Shown piece by piece: positions 32,780 through 41,845 of a stretch of DNA of 64,000 nucleotides (its first letter is position 1; each line of letters begins with the position of its first letter). The stretch comes from JAABSP01 sp011390135. GTDB taxonomy: Bacteria > Desulfobacterota > Desulfobacteria > Desulfobacterales > JAABSP01. The stretch covers positions 1-64,000 of the forward strand of contig JAABSZ010000002.1 of the NCBI GenBank assembly GCA_011390135.1. The letters are read 5' to 3'. The notes under the pieces are model-generated. The model ran no database searches. It had not been told where the DNA came from and worked only from the letters and a program-made list of their open reading frames with translations. A program made the translations under genes and the position numbers.

Positions 32780-34162
32780 ATGAATGTACGGTGCGACAGA
32801 TGTGAAACATCCTTTGAAATCGATGAAAGCCGGCTGAAAAAGCTCGATGCAAAGATTCGCTGCTCTGAATGCGGGAACATCTTCAGGGTACGGCCACGGA
32901 AAGCCGCACCTGCGGAGTCGGAAAACCCGGATTCAAATTTGAAGCCGGCCGGCCGGCAAGCGCTGGCAATAGAAAAGAAGATCCAGAGCTTTCAGGATGA
33001 AATGAGCAATGACACCCAGGAAAAGACCGACGACAGGGGAGAACCCGAAAAAAAGGGCGCGCCCGAAGATGAGAAGGCGGCCTCGGGCCAAGAGCCCCCG
33101 ATCTTCCGGATCACCAAGGATGAGAACTGCCCCTTGTATGGGCTAAAGGATGAATTCCAGCTTGTCGGCAGGATCTTTCGGGTTCCCAGAACCAAGGCCC
33201 CCTGTCTGATCCTGGCAAAGGATGTGGTGCGGATTCTGCACGGCAAGGGGCACAAGGCTTCCGGGGGAAGGGATCCCGCGTTCTACTGCAGCGGCTGCAC
33301 GGGCCGGATCACCTTCAGATACAAAGAGAAAAAGGAAAAAAAGGAACTGGCCGATATCCGGCCCGGGACCGACAACTATATCCAGGCCGTGGTGCATCTG
33401 CTCAGCGGATTCTCCATCTTCAAGAGTCTGACCGAGGACAATATCCGGGACCTGGTCTCCTTTTTGAGGCTTGACAAGTATGAGGAGGGAGACATTATCT
33501 TACGCAAGGGGGAACCGGGACGGAGCCTTTTCATCCTTGTATCGGGACGGGTCGAGGTGGTCAGCGACGACGGCATGTCGATCGCGTTCATGGACAGCGG
33601 AGATGTCTTCGGAGAGATGAGCCTTCTGAGCGGGGACCCGGTGGGCGCGACCATCAAGGTGGTGGAGCCGGTGACGGTGCTATATATCAGCGCTGCCGAT
33701 TTCAAGAAGATCTTGAATGAGATGCCCATGCTCCAGCTCAACTTCACCCGGCTGCTGGCCCGCCGGATGGCCGAAATCAATATGGCCCGTTCCGAAGAGT
33801 TCGCCTCGGGGATGACGGGAAAGCTTTCAGAGATGCCGCCGGCCGAGCTTTTCCAGACCCTGAACGTCAACCAGAAGACCGGTGTGCTGACCCTGAAGTT
33901 TCTCCGGGATTCCGCCTATCTCTCATTTCGGGAGGGGGAACTGATCCGGGCCAAATATCGGGAAAGAGATGGGGAGGAGGCTTTTTTCGAGCTGTTGAAG
34001 ATGAAAGAGGGGCGGTTCAAATTCATTCCGGGGCTCTCCCCGGAAGAGATGGAGGCGCCGGAGCTGGGCGATTTCATGCATCTTCTGATGGAGGGTCTTA
34101 GAAAGATCGACGAAGATGACAAGAACTTCTTGCGGACAATGATCCCCAATCTCACCTCCTGA
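32780..34162 (+). CDS. Zinc-finger, cyclic-nucleotide-binding and DUF4388 regulator
   Basis: Three modules can be seen. Residues 1-38 are an MJ0042-type zinc ribbon (CDRCET, CSECGNIFRVRPR), with an acidic/basic linker. After a stretch with two further cysteines (YCSGCTG, near 173) comes a cNMP-binding domain at about 205-325 (YEEGDIILRKGEPGRSLFILVSG, GDVFGEMSLLSGDPVGATIKV). The C-terminal 110 residues are a DUF4388/PATAN-type domain (ELFQTLNVNQKTGVLTLKF, FREGELIRAKY), common in deltaproteobacterial signalling proteins. The cNMP arginine position reads PVGATIKV, so ligand binding is uncertain. It lies 167 bp upstream of cheA on the same strand and may regulate or feed into that cluster, though it has a separate gap. 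No catalytic output domain is seen. Confidence 0.82.
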   Translation: MNVRCDRCETSFEIDESRLKKLDAKIRCSECGNIFRVRPRKAAPAESENPDSNLKPAGRQALAIEKKIQSFQDEMSNDTQEKTDDRGEPEKKGAPEDEKAASGQEPPIFRITKDENCPLYGLKDEFQLVGRIFRVPRTKAPCLILAKDVVRILHGKGHKASGGRDPAFYCSGCTGRITFRYKEKKEKKELADIRPGTDNYIQAVVHLLSGFSIFKSLTEDNIRDLVSFLRLDKYEEGDIILRKGEPGRSLFILVSGRVEVVSDDGMSIAFMDSGDVFGEMSLLSGDPVGATIKVVEPVTVLYISAADFKKILNEMPMLQLNFTRLLARRMAEINMARSEEFASGMTGKLSEMPPAELFQTLNVNQKTGVLTLKFLRDSAYLSFREGELIRAKYRERDGEEAFFELLKMKEGRFKFIPGLSPEEMEAPELGDFMHLLMEGLRKIDEDDKNFLRTMIPNLTS

Positions 34163-34328
34163 TCCCTTCTTTGACTCTTTTTCCGCGGTGGGATGCCTTC
34201 TTCGGGGATGGATCGTTCAGATTGATTATCGTTTGGGGTCCGTTTCGGAAAAAAGGGTTGCTCAATATTGGGAAAATCAATTAAATAAGTAGATATGATA
34301 AGGGGATGATGAGAACCCCTTTGGCCTT

Positions 34329-36740
34329 ATGGCCGAATACTGTACGGAAGAATCGGAGGGACTTTTGCCGGAATCGAATACCAGGACATCTTTAAATGAT
34401 GCGGCCGCGCTTCTGATAGGAATGGATGCAGAGGATCTCTCGGAGCTGTCCCAACTGGAGACCCTTCTACAGGCGGTTTTTGAAGATATGACCATCACCG
34501 ACAACTGTAGAAGGAGTGTGGACTCGGCCCTGGAAAAGATCGGGGCGCTGAAGACCCCTTCTGTCTCCTCTTCCGGGATCGAATCCGAGCTGACGGAGAT
34601 CGGCAAAGGGATTGAAAATGCTCTGAATGCCCTCGATGAGGAGGAGAAGGTGGAAGAGCGTTTGGCCCTGGCCTCCGATGACCGCGAAACCGGAACAGAT
34701 AGAGCCGATACAGCTCTTGAAGCCGAACCCGAACCGGAGCCGGAAACTGAACCGGAAGCCGAACCGGAAACAGATCGGGAAACAGATCGGGAAACAGAAG
34801 TGATTCCCTGGCCCGCTTTCAAACCCAGAGCAGATGAAAGGGAGCCCAAAGCCGAAGAGTCTGCCTCATCGAACCCCCGGGAGTTTCTGCTGCCCGAATC
34901 TACAGATCTGGATATGATGGATGCATTTCTCACCGAAAGCGCTGACCTGATAGGCGGCGCTGAAGAGGCCCTGCTGACCCTGGAGGAGAATCCGGAGGAT
35001 ATGGATGCGGTCAGTACCGTCTTTCGGGCATTCCATACCATCAAGGGAACCTCCGGCTTCCTCGAACTCAAGCCCATCTCCGATCTGGCCCACCGGGCAG
35101 AGTCTCTGCTGAGCCAGGTGCGGGACAGGGAGATCCGGTACGGCGGGGGCTATGCCGATCTTGCACTGCGATCCATCGATCTCTTGAAAGATCTGCTGGC
35201 AACGGCCCAGGGGGCGATCAACGGTAAACCCTTTCTGATCTTTGAGGAGTATGATGAGTTGATCGGCCTTCTGGATCATCCCGAGGCGGCCGGTTCGGAA
35301 ACCGCTTCTTCGGAAACACCTTCTTCGGAAACCCCTTCTCAGGAAACCAGGGAACCGGAGACGGATGCCTCCTCTTCAGAAGAGCCGATGTTCGATGCCG
35401 ATGCGGCCTTATCCGATAAAGATGCTGGTGAGGAAGAGAAGGCTTTTGCCCCGTCTTCTCCGATTTCCGACAAAAACAAGAAGGAGGAGGCCGACGAGAA
35501 GAAGACGACCTCCCGCGACACCTCCAAAGGGTTTGTGGAGTCCTCCATCCGGGTTCCGGTGGACCGGCTGGACCGCTTTATCGACATGGTGGGGGAGCTG
35601 GTGGTGGCGCATTCCATGGTGGCCCAGGACGAGGTGGTGACCGATGGGCAGAACCATGAACTCTTGAAAAAGGTCGGCCAGAGCGGAAAGATCGTCCGGG
35701 AGCTGCAGGGAATGTCCATGTCCATGCGGATGATCCCCCTGAAGACCACCTTTCAGAAGATGGCCCGGCTGGTGCGGGATCTCTCGAGAAAGGCCGGTAA
35801 GAATATCACCTTTTTCACCGAAGGGGAGGATACGGAGATCGACCGGAACATGGTGGACATCATAAATGATCCCCTTGTCCATATGGTACGGAATGCCGTG
35901 GATCATGGCATCGAGTCTCCCACGGAACGGGAGCGGGCCGGCAAGCCGGTCAACGGAACCGTTCAACTGGACGCATACCATTCGGCCGGCAATGTGGTGG
36001 TGGAGATCCGGGATGACGGAAAGGGGCTGGACCGGGAGGGGATCATCGCAAAGGCCGGGGATCGGGGGCTGATCGCGGACCGCGAGGCCCTGACGGACCG
36101 GGAGATCTACAACCTGATCTTTGAGCCGGGCTTCTCCACGGCCGCGACCATCTCCGAGGTCTCGGGCCGGGGGGTGGGGATGGATGTGGTCAAGACCAAC
36201 ATCGAATCCCTTCGGGGTAGCGTGGAGATCCAGTCCACCCCGGGCAGGGGATGCCTTTTCAAGATGAGCCTGCCCTTGACTTTGGCCATCATCGACGGGA
36301 TGGTGGTCCGGCTGCGGGATCAGAAATATGTGATCCCCACGATCTCTATTGTCCGTTCGGTTCAGCCGGAAAAGTCGGATATGAACACTGTCTTTCAACG
36401 GGGAGAGATGCTCAAGCTCCAGGGACGGCTCATCCCCCTCTTCCGTCTGGGGGAGCTTTTCGGCATCGAGGGCGCGGAGACCGACTATACCAAGGCGATC
36501 GTGGTGGTGGTGGAAGATGATGACCGGCAGGCCGGGCTGATGGTGGATGAACTCATCGGCAGCCAGCAGATCGTGATCAAGACCCTTGGGGAGGCGCTCG
36601 GTGATATCCCCGGGATTTCCGGCAGTGCGATCATGCCCAACGGCCGGGTGGGCCTCATCCTCGATGTGGGCGGACTGGTCCGGATGGCCAACGAGAAGAA
36701 GAGAGGGGCGGCGCAGAAGCATGAACCTGATGTTGACTGA
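34329..36740 (+). CDS. cheA: Chemotaxis histidine kinase CheA
   Basis: CheA autophosphorylates on its HPt histidine and passes phosphate to CheY and CheB. The first 190 residues are an acidic, Glu-repeat extension (EPEPEPETEPEAEPETD) not found in classic CheA. The HPt domain follows with His236 in FRAFHTIKGTSGF, then a Ser/Thr/Glu linker (SETPSSETPSQET), the dimerisation domain (VPVDRLDRFIDMVGELVVAHSMV), the ATPase domain (HMVRNAVDHGIESP near 518; GVGMDVV) and a C-terminal CheW-like domain. No separate CheY-binding P2 domain is recognisable. It opens the plus-strand chemosensory operon, and the stop region overlaps cheR by 20 bp. A cytosolic kinase partner for the receptors encoded downstream is the natural role. 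Confidence 0.95.
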   Translation: MAEYCTEESEGLLPESNTRTSLNDAAALLIGMDAEDLSELSQLETLLQAVFEDMTITDNCRRSVDSALEKIGALKTPSVSSSGIESELTEIGKGIENALNALDEEEKVEERLALASDDRETGTDRADTALEAEPEPEPETEPEAEPETDRETDRETEVIPWPAFKPRADEREPKAEESASSNPREFLLPESTDLDMMDAFLTESADLIGGAEEALLTLEENPEDMDAVSTVFRAFHTIKGTSGFLELKPISDLAHRAESLLSQVRDREIRYGGGYADLALRSIDLLKDLLATAQGAINGKPFLIFEEYDELIGLLDHPEAAGSETASSETPSSETPSQETREPETDASSSEEPMFDADAALSDKDAGEEEKAFAPSSPISDKNKKEEADEKKTTSRDTSKGFVESSIRVPVDRLDRFIDMVGELVVAHSMVAQDEVVTDGQNHELLKKVGQSGKIVRELQGMSMSMRMIPLKTTFQKMARLVRDLSRKAGKNITFFTEGEDTEIDRNMVDIINDPLVHMVRNAVDHGIESPTERERAGKPVNGTVQLDAYHSAGNVVVEIRDDGKGLDREGIIAKAGDRGLIADREALTDREIYNLIFEPGFSTAATISEVSGRGVGMDVVKTNIESLRGSVEIQSTPGRGCLFKMSLPLTLAIIDGMVVRLRDQKYVIPTISIVRSVQPEKSDMNTVFQRGEMLKLQGRLIPLFRLGELFGIEGAETDYTKAIVVVVEDDDRQAGLMVDELIGSQQIVIKTLGEALGDIPGISGSAIMPNGRVGLILDVGGLVRMANEKKRGAAQKHEPDVD

Positions 36741-37536
36741 GTTGACGGAGAAGCAGTTCCGGAAGGTGAGCCAACTGGTCCATGACCTGTGCGGTATCTA
36801 TCTCAAGGAGGGGAAGGAGGCTCTGGTGCGGGCCCGGCTGATGAAACGGCTGCGCGCTCTGGGCATGGAGAGCTTCGACGCCTATATCAAATTTATTGAA
36901 AGCGACAGGGGGGGCGCGGAGCTGGGGATGATGGTCGATGTGATCACCACCAACAAGACCAGCTTTTTTCGGGAACCGGCCCATTTCGACTTTCTGCAAA
37001 ATCAGATCCTGCCCGATATCGTCAGTCATCGGATGCGCTTCTGGACCGCAGCCTGTTCCTCCGGAGAGGAGCCTTTTTCTCTGGCCATTCTCCTCCGGGA
37101 GAACATCCCCGACATCGATCGGAGGGATGTGAAGATCCTGGCAACCGATATCTCTTCCAGGATGATCGAACGGGCAAAAAGCGGCCTCTATTCCCGGGAG
37201 GTGGTCCGGGAGATCCCCCCGGCCTATCTCCAGAAGTACTTCTGGAGAGTCAACAGCCCCGGCCCGAAAATATACGAGGTACAGAACAACATCCGTGCCA
37301 TGGTGCGCTTTGCCCGGCTAAATCTTATGGAACCGTGGCCCATGAAGGGACCCTTTGACGTGATCTTCTGCCGGAATGTCATGATCTATTTCAACAGGGC
37401 CACGCAGCAGCGCTTGATCAATAGATTGTGGGAGTATATAGGACCGGGCGGACATCTCTTTGTAGGGCACTCCGAAGGGCTTTCGGCCATCACGCACAAG
37501 TTTCATTATGTCCGTCCGGCCATTTACCGAAAATGA
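36721..37536 (+). CDS. cheR: CheR chemoreceptor glutamate methyltransferase
   Basis: CheR methylates receptor glutamates using S-adenosylmethionine. I start at ATG 36721 (MNLMLTELTEKQF), which lies within the end of cheA in another frame; the open frame upstream is a cheA shadow. The 271-residue product has the N-terminal helical domain (FRKVSQLVHDLCGIYLKEGKE), TTNKTSFFREPAHFDFL, the SAM motif FWTAACSSGEEPFSLAILL, and the later FDVIFCRNVMIYFN. All methyltransferase motifs are complete. It has no TPR tail. The overlap implies translational coupling with cheA. Confidence 0.94.
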   Translation: MNLMLTELTEKQFRKVSQLVHDLCGIYLKEGKEALVRARLMKRLRALGMESFDAYIKFIESDRGGAELGMMVDVITTNKTSFFREPAHFDFLQNQILPDIVSHRMRFWTAACSSGEEPFSLAILLRENIPDIDRRDVKILATDISSRMIERAKSGLYSREVVREIPPAYLQKYFWRVNSPGPKIYEVQNNIRAMVRFARLNLMEPWPMKGPFDVIFCRNVMIYFNRATQQRLINRLWEYIGPGGHLFVGHSEGLSAITHKFHYVRPAIYRK

Positions 37537-37561
37537 TATTTGAACAGATTACCGGTTTGAA

Positions 37562-38035
37562 ATGAAGCTTGTGGTTTATGTGGGGGATATGAAGGTTGGC
37601 GAGAAGGAGGATACTCTGGTAACCCATGCCCTGGGCAGTTGTCTGGGGCTGATGGTCTATGATCCGGTTATCCGGGTCGGGGGGCTGCTCCATGCGATGC
37701 TGCCCCTCTCCAACATCAACCCGGAGAAGGCCCGGGACAACCCCTTCATGTTCGTGGACAAGGGCGTTCCCCTTCTCTTCAAGTCCCTTTACAATATGGG
37801 TGCCCAGAAATCGAGGATGATTGTAAAAGCTGTGGGGTGCGGCCGACCTCTGGGCAACGATCAGATGTTTAAAATCGGAGAACGGAATCATACGGTTTTA
37901 AAAAAACTCTTATGGAAAAACAACGTGCTGCTGGATGCCGAGGAAGTCGGCGGAACAGCGAGCCGAACAGTTCATTTCGACCTTTCAACAGGGCAGACGA
38001 TCATTTCCAGCGGCGGCGTGAAAAGGAAGATCTGA
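37562..38035 (+). CDS. cheD: CheD chemoreceptor glutamine deamidase (first copy, catalytically complete)
   Basis: CheD deamidates receptor glutamines and binds CheC/CheX-type phosphatases. This 157-residue copy has the catalytic triad of the family at the same numbers as the Thermotoga enzyme: Thr21, Cys27 in ALGSCLGL, and His44 in GGLLHAMLP. The C-terminal part (MFKIGERNHTVLKKLLWKN, VGGTASRTVHFDLSTG) is also conserved. It is the only one of the three CheD proteins in this locus with the cysteine. It lies 25 bp after cheR and 12 bp before a receptor gene, whose glutamines are likely substrates. Confidence 0.93.
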   Translation: MKLVVYVGDMKVGEKEDTLVTHALGSCLGLMVYDPVIRVGGLLHAMLPLSNINPEKARDNPFMFVDKGVPLLFKSLYNMGAQKSRMIVKAVGCGRPLGNDQMFKIGERNHTVLKKLLWKNNVLLDAEEVGGTASRTVHFDLSTGQTIISSGGVKRKI

Positions 38036-38047
38036 CAAGGAGATGCA

Positions 38048-39520
38048 ATGCATCAGGAGACGGTAGGAAAAAAGATGGGAAAGATCTCGCTGATCATGGT
38101 GATCATAGCAATTGCCGTGTCCGCACTCTCCAATCTCGTCGATTACAATCGGGAAAAGCGGCAGCTCCGGGCCAATTTTCAGGGGACAGTCAAGCCCATT
38201 ACCGAGCGTCTGGCCAACGGACTGGAGAAACCCCTCTGGTTTCTGGATGAAAATCAGATCCACAAGCTCATCGAGCAGGAGATGATCGAAAAGACCCTTT
38301 TCGGAGTGGTGGTCCGGGAATCGGACGGGAAAACCATCTTTGCCACCATGCAGCGGGGCAAAAACTGGGAGGATCTGCAACGATCCAAAAAAGAGATCTC
38401 CGGTGATTACGTCGCCATGAAAACGCCCGTCCAATACGGAGACAAGACCATCGGTTCGGTGGAGACCTTCTTCACCGAACGGTTTATGAAAGAGAAGCTC
38501 AAGGATCTGCTGATCTTTATGGCCGTCAAAGTGGTGCTTATGAGCCTTCTGCTGGTTGCCCTCTTTCTGCTGATTGTCCACTGGTTTATCGTCCGTCCTA
38601 TTGGGGCCGTCTCCCGGGGGCTCGAAGCTGTAGGAGAGGATGTGAGCGATGCGGTGGGCCGGGTTTCCGTCACCAGCCGGCAGTTGACCGATGGGGCCTC
38701 TCAGCAGGCCGCAGCGGTGGAGGAGACCTCCTCCTCGCTCGAGCAGATGTCCTCGATGATCCGGCAGAATGCCGAAAACCTCCGCCATGCAAACGATTTG
38801 ATGACAGAGACCGCAAAGGTGGTAGAGGATGCAGCCGCGTCGATGGTTGAGCTGACCCGCTCTATGGAGAGCATCTCCAATACCGGTGAGGAGAGCAGGA
38901 AGGTCATCAAGACGATCGAGGAGATCGCATTTCAGACAAACCTGCTGGCCCTGAACGCAGCAGTGGAGGCGGCCCGGGCCGGGGAGGTGGGAGCCGGTTT
39001 CGCGGTGGTGGCCGATGAGGTGCGGAACCTGGCCATGCGGTCGAGCCAGGCCGCAAAGAATACCACCGGACTCATCGAGACCTCCATCGAGGGGATCGAA
39101 AGCGGGAGAAAGATTGTCTTCAAGGCCAACAGGGCCTTCGAAAGTGTCCGGGAGGGGTCGGCAAAGGTGGCCTCACTTTTGAATGAGATCACCGCGGCCT
39201 CCGCGGAGCAGACCCAGGGGATCAACCAGGTGAGTCAGGCCATGACCCAGATCGATCAGGTCACCCAGGACAACATGGCCTGCACCGAGGAGGTGGCCGG
39301 GGCTCTTGAGGAGATCATCGGGCAGTTGGGAAACATGAAGTCCCATGTCTCCATGCTGATGGGGCTCATTCGCGGCCGCAATACCGGGGCCGGCTCCGAT
39401 ACTCTCGCGACAGATGATGAATGGAACCGGGAATCGCTTCTCTCTGGCGATGACCCTGCCGGGAAGGGGTGGGAGAAGCGGTCGAACCGGGCCCTGACGG
39501 GAACCGCATCGGGAGATTGA
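38048..39520 (+). CDS. Methyl-accepting chemotaxis protein (cluster receptor 1)
   Basis: A 490-residue receptor with membrane helices at about 12-32 and 154-183 enclosing a small sensor domain of about 120 residues (PITERLANGLEKPLWFLDEN, FGVVVRESDGKTIFA), a layout seen in sensors with single PAS/Cache-like periplasmic folds. The HAMP region is short or degenerate after IVRPIG. The signalling domain has its hairpin tip at about 291-330 (FQTNLLALNAAVEAARAG). There is no CheR-binding pentapeptide at the end. Coupled in the operon between cheD1 and the HDOD gene (1 bp gap), so it is a dedicated input for this pathway. Ligand unknown. Confidence 0.9.
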   Translation: MHQETVGKKMGKISLIMVIIAIAVSALSNLVDYNREKRQLRANFQGTVKPITERLANGLEKPLWFLDENQIHKLIEQEMIEKTLFGVVVRESDGKTIFATMQRGKNWEDLQRSKKEISGDYVAMKTPVQYGDKTIGSVETFFTERFMKEKLKDLLIFMAVKVVLMSLLLVALFLLIVHWFIVRPIGAVSRGLEAVGEDVSDAVGRVSVTSRQLTDGASQQAAAVEETSSSLEQMSSMIRQNAENLRHANDLMTETAKVVEDAAASMVELTRSMESISNTGEESRKVIKTIEEIAFQTNLLALNAAVEAARAGEVGAGFAVVADEVRNLAMRSSQAAKNTTGLIETSIEGIESGRKIVFKANRAFESVREGSAKVASLLNEITAASAEQTQGINQVSQAMTQIDQVTQDNMACTEEVAGALEEIIGQLGNMKSHVSMLMGLIRGRNTGAGSDTLATDDEWNRESLLSGDDPAGKGWEKRSNRALTGTASGD

Positions 39521-39521
39521 A

Positions 39522-40367
39522 ATGAAGAAGAATGATCGTTGGGAAGAGATCAAAGCCGAGGCCGAGCGGTTCTGCAGCAGCAGATTGAAGTCCCATGGAC
39601 TCCCGCTCGACCCTGAAACCATCGATGCCGGTGCAGTGGAGAGGATGGCCGATCCGGAGCTTGAGCGGGCAATTTTAGAGCTTTCCAACTGGAGCTATTT
39701 CAACAGGGAGAATGTTATCGACTCGTTGGCCGAAGCTGAAAAGCGACAGGGACCCCGTCCTTTTTTTGAGATCTGCCTGGGCGCATCCCTGCGGAAGCTG
39801 ATGAACCGGCCCGTGCCGGGCTATCATCTGGAAGCCGGGGAACTCTGGTCTCATGGCATCGGTGTGGCGGTGGCCGCGGAGGAGATCGGGAGAATCGCGG
39901 GCCGGAAGGAGAATGAGATCGGATTTATGGCCGGGCTTCTCCACGACGTGGGGAAGCTGGTGCTGGGGGATTATGTCGAGAGGTATCTGGAAAAGATCCG
40001 GAGCATGACCCAAAACGGCCTCTCTTTTGAGATCGCGGAGCAGCGGGTGCTGGGGGGGGACCATACGCAACTGGGAGAGCATATGCTGCGCTGCTGGGGA
40101 TTTTCCGGGGAGATTCTCCGGGCCGTCCGCTGGAGCCATGATCCGGATGGGGCCGAGCCGGTAAGCCAGGCCGCGGATATTCTCCATGTGGCCAATGTCC
40201 TCTGCCTGAGCATCGGCATCGGCGTGGGACAGGAGGGATTGCATTACAAAAGCTCCCCTGCGGCCCTGAACCGGCTGAAGGTGACCACAAGACACCTTGA
40301 ACTGGTGGCAAGCCATACGCTACAATGGATCAAGGATCTGCCCGAACTCGTGAGGGCTTCACCGTAA
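39522..40367 (+). CDS. HDOD-domain signalling protein
   Basis: A 281-residue cytosolic protein with an HDOD domain: LELSNWSYFNRENVIDSLAEA, then SHGIGVAVAAEEIG and GFMAGLLHDVGKLVLGDYV, ending with DHTQLGEHMLRCWGF. The HD pair (HD in LLHDVGK) is present, but HDOD domains generally lack phosphodiesterase activity and act as protein-protein output modules in two-component and c-di-GMP signalling. It begins 1 bp after the receptor stop and is followed by cheY1-cheX. Its place in the operon makes it a likely downstream effector of the CheY branch rather than of flagella. Partner proteins are not identifiable from sequence. Confidence 0.85.
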   Translation: MKKNDRWEEIKAEAERFCSSRLKSHGLPLDPETIDAGAVERMADPELERAILELSNWSYFNRENVIDSLAEAEKRQGPRPFFEICLGASLRKLMNRPVPGYHLEAGELWSHGIGVAVAAEEIGRIAGRKENEIGFMAGLLHDVGKLVLGDYVERYLEKIRSMTQNGLSFEIAEQRVLGGDHTQLGEHMLRCWGFSGEILRAVRWSHDPDGAEPVSQAADILHVANVLCLSIGIGVGQEGLHYKSSPAALNRLKVTTRHLELVASHTLQWIKDLPELVRASP

Positions 40368-40405
40368 TTTTTTTTGTTCATCTATGAAAAGAGGTCTTTA
40401 ATCGC

Positions 40406-40780
40406 ATGGACATTCTTATCGTCGACGACAGTGCGGTTATGCGGGCGATGATATTGAAATCATTTCGCATGACGGGCTTAGAGATCGGGGATGTATTTGA
40501 GGCTGAAAACGGGCAGAAGGGGCTTGCGCAGTTGTCCTCGCATTCGGTGGACCTGGTGGTCGCGGACATCAATATGCCGGTGATGGATGGCGTGGAGATG
40601 ATCCGCCGGATGAAGGCAGCCGATGAGACCGCTTCGATACCGATTCTGGTCATCTCCACAGAGGGCAGCGAGACCCGATGGAAACAATTGGAAGAGATGG
40701 GGGCCGCGTTTATACAGAAGCCCTTTTCACCGGAAAAGATACGGGATACCATACAAACGATCATGGGGAGGAAATCATGA
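40406..40780 (+). CDS. cheY: CheY-like single receiver (first copy)
   Basis: A 124-residue stand-alone receiver domain. It starts MDILIVDDSAVMRAMIL, has the phospho-acceptor aspartate in LVVADINMPVMDG, the switch Ser/Thr in LVISTEGSE and the conserved lysine in AFIQKPFSP. It is very similar to the receiver at 41846-42220 (shared RAMILKSxRMxGLEIG and ISTEGSExR stretches), which indicates tandem duplication. The stop overlaps the cheX start (ATGA), so CheY and the CheX phosphatase that would dephosphorylate it are coupled. The target (motor or other output) is unknown. Confidence 0.92.
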   Translation: MDILIVDDSAVMRAMILKSFRMTGLEIGDVFEAENGQKGLAQLSSHSVDLVVADINMPVMDGVEMIRRMKAADETASIPILVISTEGSETRWKQLEEMGAAFIQKPFSPEKIRDTIQTIMGRKS

Positions 40781-41271
40781 CGGATCAGATCAAGGAGACG
40801 ATCTATGAGGTGACGGAGGATGTGCTGGAACGGCTCGCATTCATGTTCTCCTTCAGAGAAGAGGAGCGGGGGGATATGAACTATTCGGACGCAATGATTG
40901 CCAGCGTCACCTTTGGCGGCGACTTCGAGGGGCGCCTCTTTCTGGCGGTCTCCCCGGACATTCTGCCGGAACTGGCCGGCAATATGCTCGGCATCGATGA
41001 GGAGACCACCCAGGATCAGCAGCAGGATGCCTTGAAGGAGCTGATCAACGTGGTCTGCGGAAATCTTCTGCCACGGCTCTCCGGAAAGCGGATCGTCTTC
41101 AATGTCAATGCGCCCCAGATCGTCTCCCCGGATGAGATCGAAGCAGAGAAACAAGAGGGGCCTCCCCTTTCCGTCACCCGGCTCTCTATTGAAGAGGGCA
41201 CATGCGATCTGATATTCTTTACGGACGGCGAGATCCCTCAGGACGGGAAGGCTGCATCGGGCGGCGAGTAG
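40777..41271 (+). CDS. cheX: CheX/CheC-type CheY-P phosphatase
   Basis: A 164-residue protein of the CheC/CheX/FliY phosphatase family. The key motif is present once, in ALKELINVVCGNLLPRL (acidic residue plus Asn, the ExxN pair that attacks CheY-P), after a characteristic FEGRLFLAVSP strand; one phosphatase motif fits CheX rather than CheC. ATG 40777 shares bases with the cheY1 stop (ATGA). CheX dephosphorylates CheY-P; in other systems CheD binds CheC-type phosphatases. The longer open frame upstream is a cheY shadow. Confidence 0.85.
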   Translation: MTDQIKETIYEVTEDVLERLAFMFSFREEERGDMNYSDAMIASVTFGGDFEGRLFLAVSPDILPELAGNMLGIDEETTQDQQQDALKELINVVCGNLLPRLSGKRIVFNVNAPQIVSPDEIEAEKQEGPPLSVTRLSIEEGTCDLIFFTDGEIPQDGKAASGGE

Positions 41272-41345
41272 ATCGATGGCCCGGGCCGGCGCCTGCCTGC
41301 AGGAAGGAGCGCTTCATCAATTTTCTGTCGGAGTAGAAGGGATCC

Positions 41346-41798
41346 ATGAAACATATTGTTTTAGTCGGAAATCTGAAGGTTGGAAAAGAGGGGGATACCA
41401 TCGTAACCTATGCCCTGGGAACCAGTCTGGGGCTTGTGGCCTATGATCCTGTGGCAAAGATCGGCGGGATGCTGCACGCCATGCTGCCCCTGTCCAAATC
41501 CGACCCGAAAAAGGCGGAAGCCAACCCCTGCATCTTTGTGGATACGGGGGTTCCAAAGCTGCTGGAAGAGGTCTACAATCAGGGCGGCGAGAAAACGAGA
41601 CTGATCGTCAAGGCTACCGGCTGCTCCCGGCCCGAAGGCGATAACGAGATGTTCAAGATCGGGGAGAAAAACTATGCGGTGCTCAAAAAGATTCTCTGGA
41701 AAAATAATATTCTTCTCGAATTCGAGGATGTCGGCGGCTCAACCAATCGAACAGTGCAATTCAATCTCTCCACAGGCGAGATCAAAATTACGAGCTGA
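41346..41798 (+). CDS. CheD paralogue 2, catalytic cysteine replaced by serine
   Basis: This 150-residue protein is a close paralogue of the first CheD, with shared blocks KVGxxxDTxVTxALG, GGMLHAMLPLS, MFKIGE and VLKKxLWKNN. At the catalytic position it reads ALGTSLGL: codon AGT (Ser) replaces Cys27, while Thr21 and His44 are kept. Without the cysteine it should not deamidate glutamines by the known mechanism. Because the fold is intact, it may act as a binding partner, for instance for the CheX phosphatase encoded 74 bp upstream or for receptors. A serine nucleophile cannot be excluded. It lies between cheX and the second cheY. Confidence 0.85.
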   Translation: MKHIVLVGNLKVGKEGDTIVTYALGTSLGLVAYDPVAKIGGMLHAMLPLSKSDPKKAEANPCIFVDTGVPKLLEEVYNQGGEKTRLIVKATGCSRPEGDNEMFKIGEKNYAVLKKILWKNNILLEFEDVGGSTNRTVQFNLSTGEIKITS

Positions 41799-41845
41799 TT
41801 TTTACCGATATCTTACAAATATGAAGGGTGATAAGAGGTTATTCG

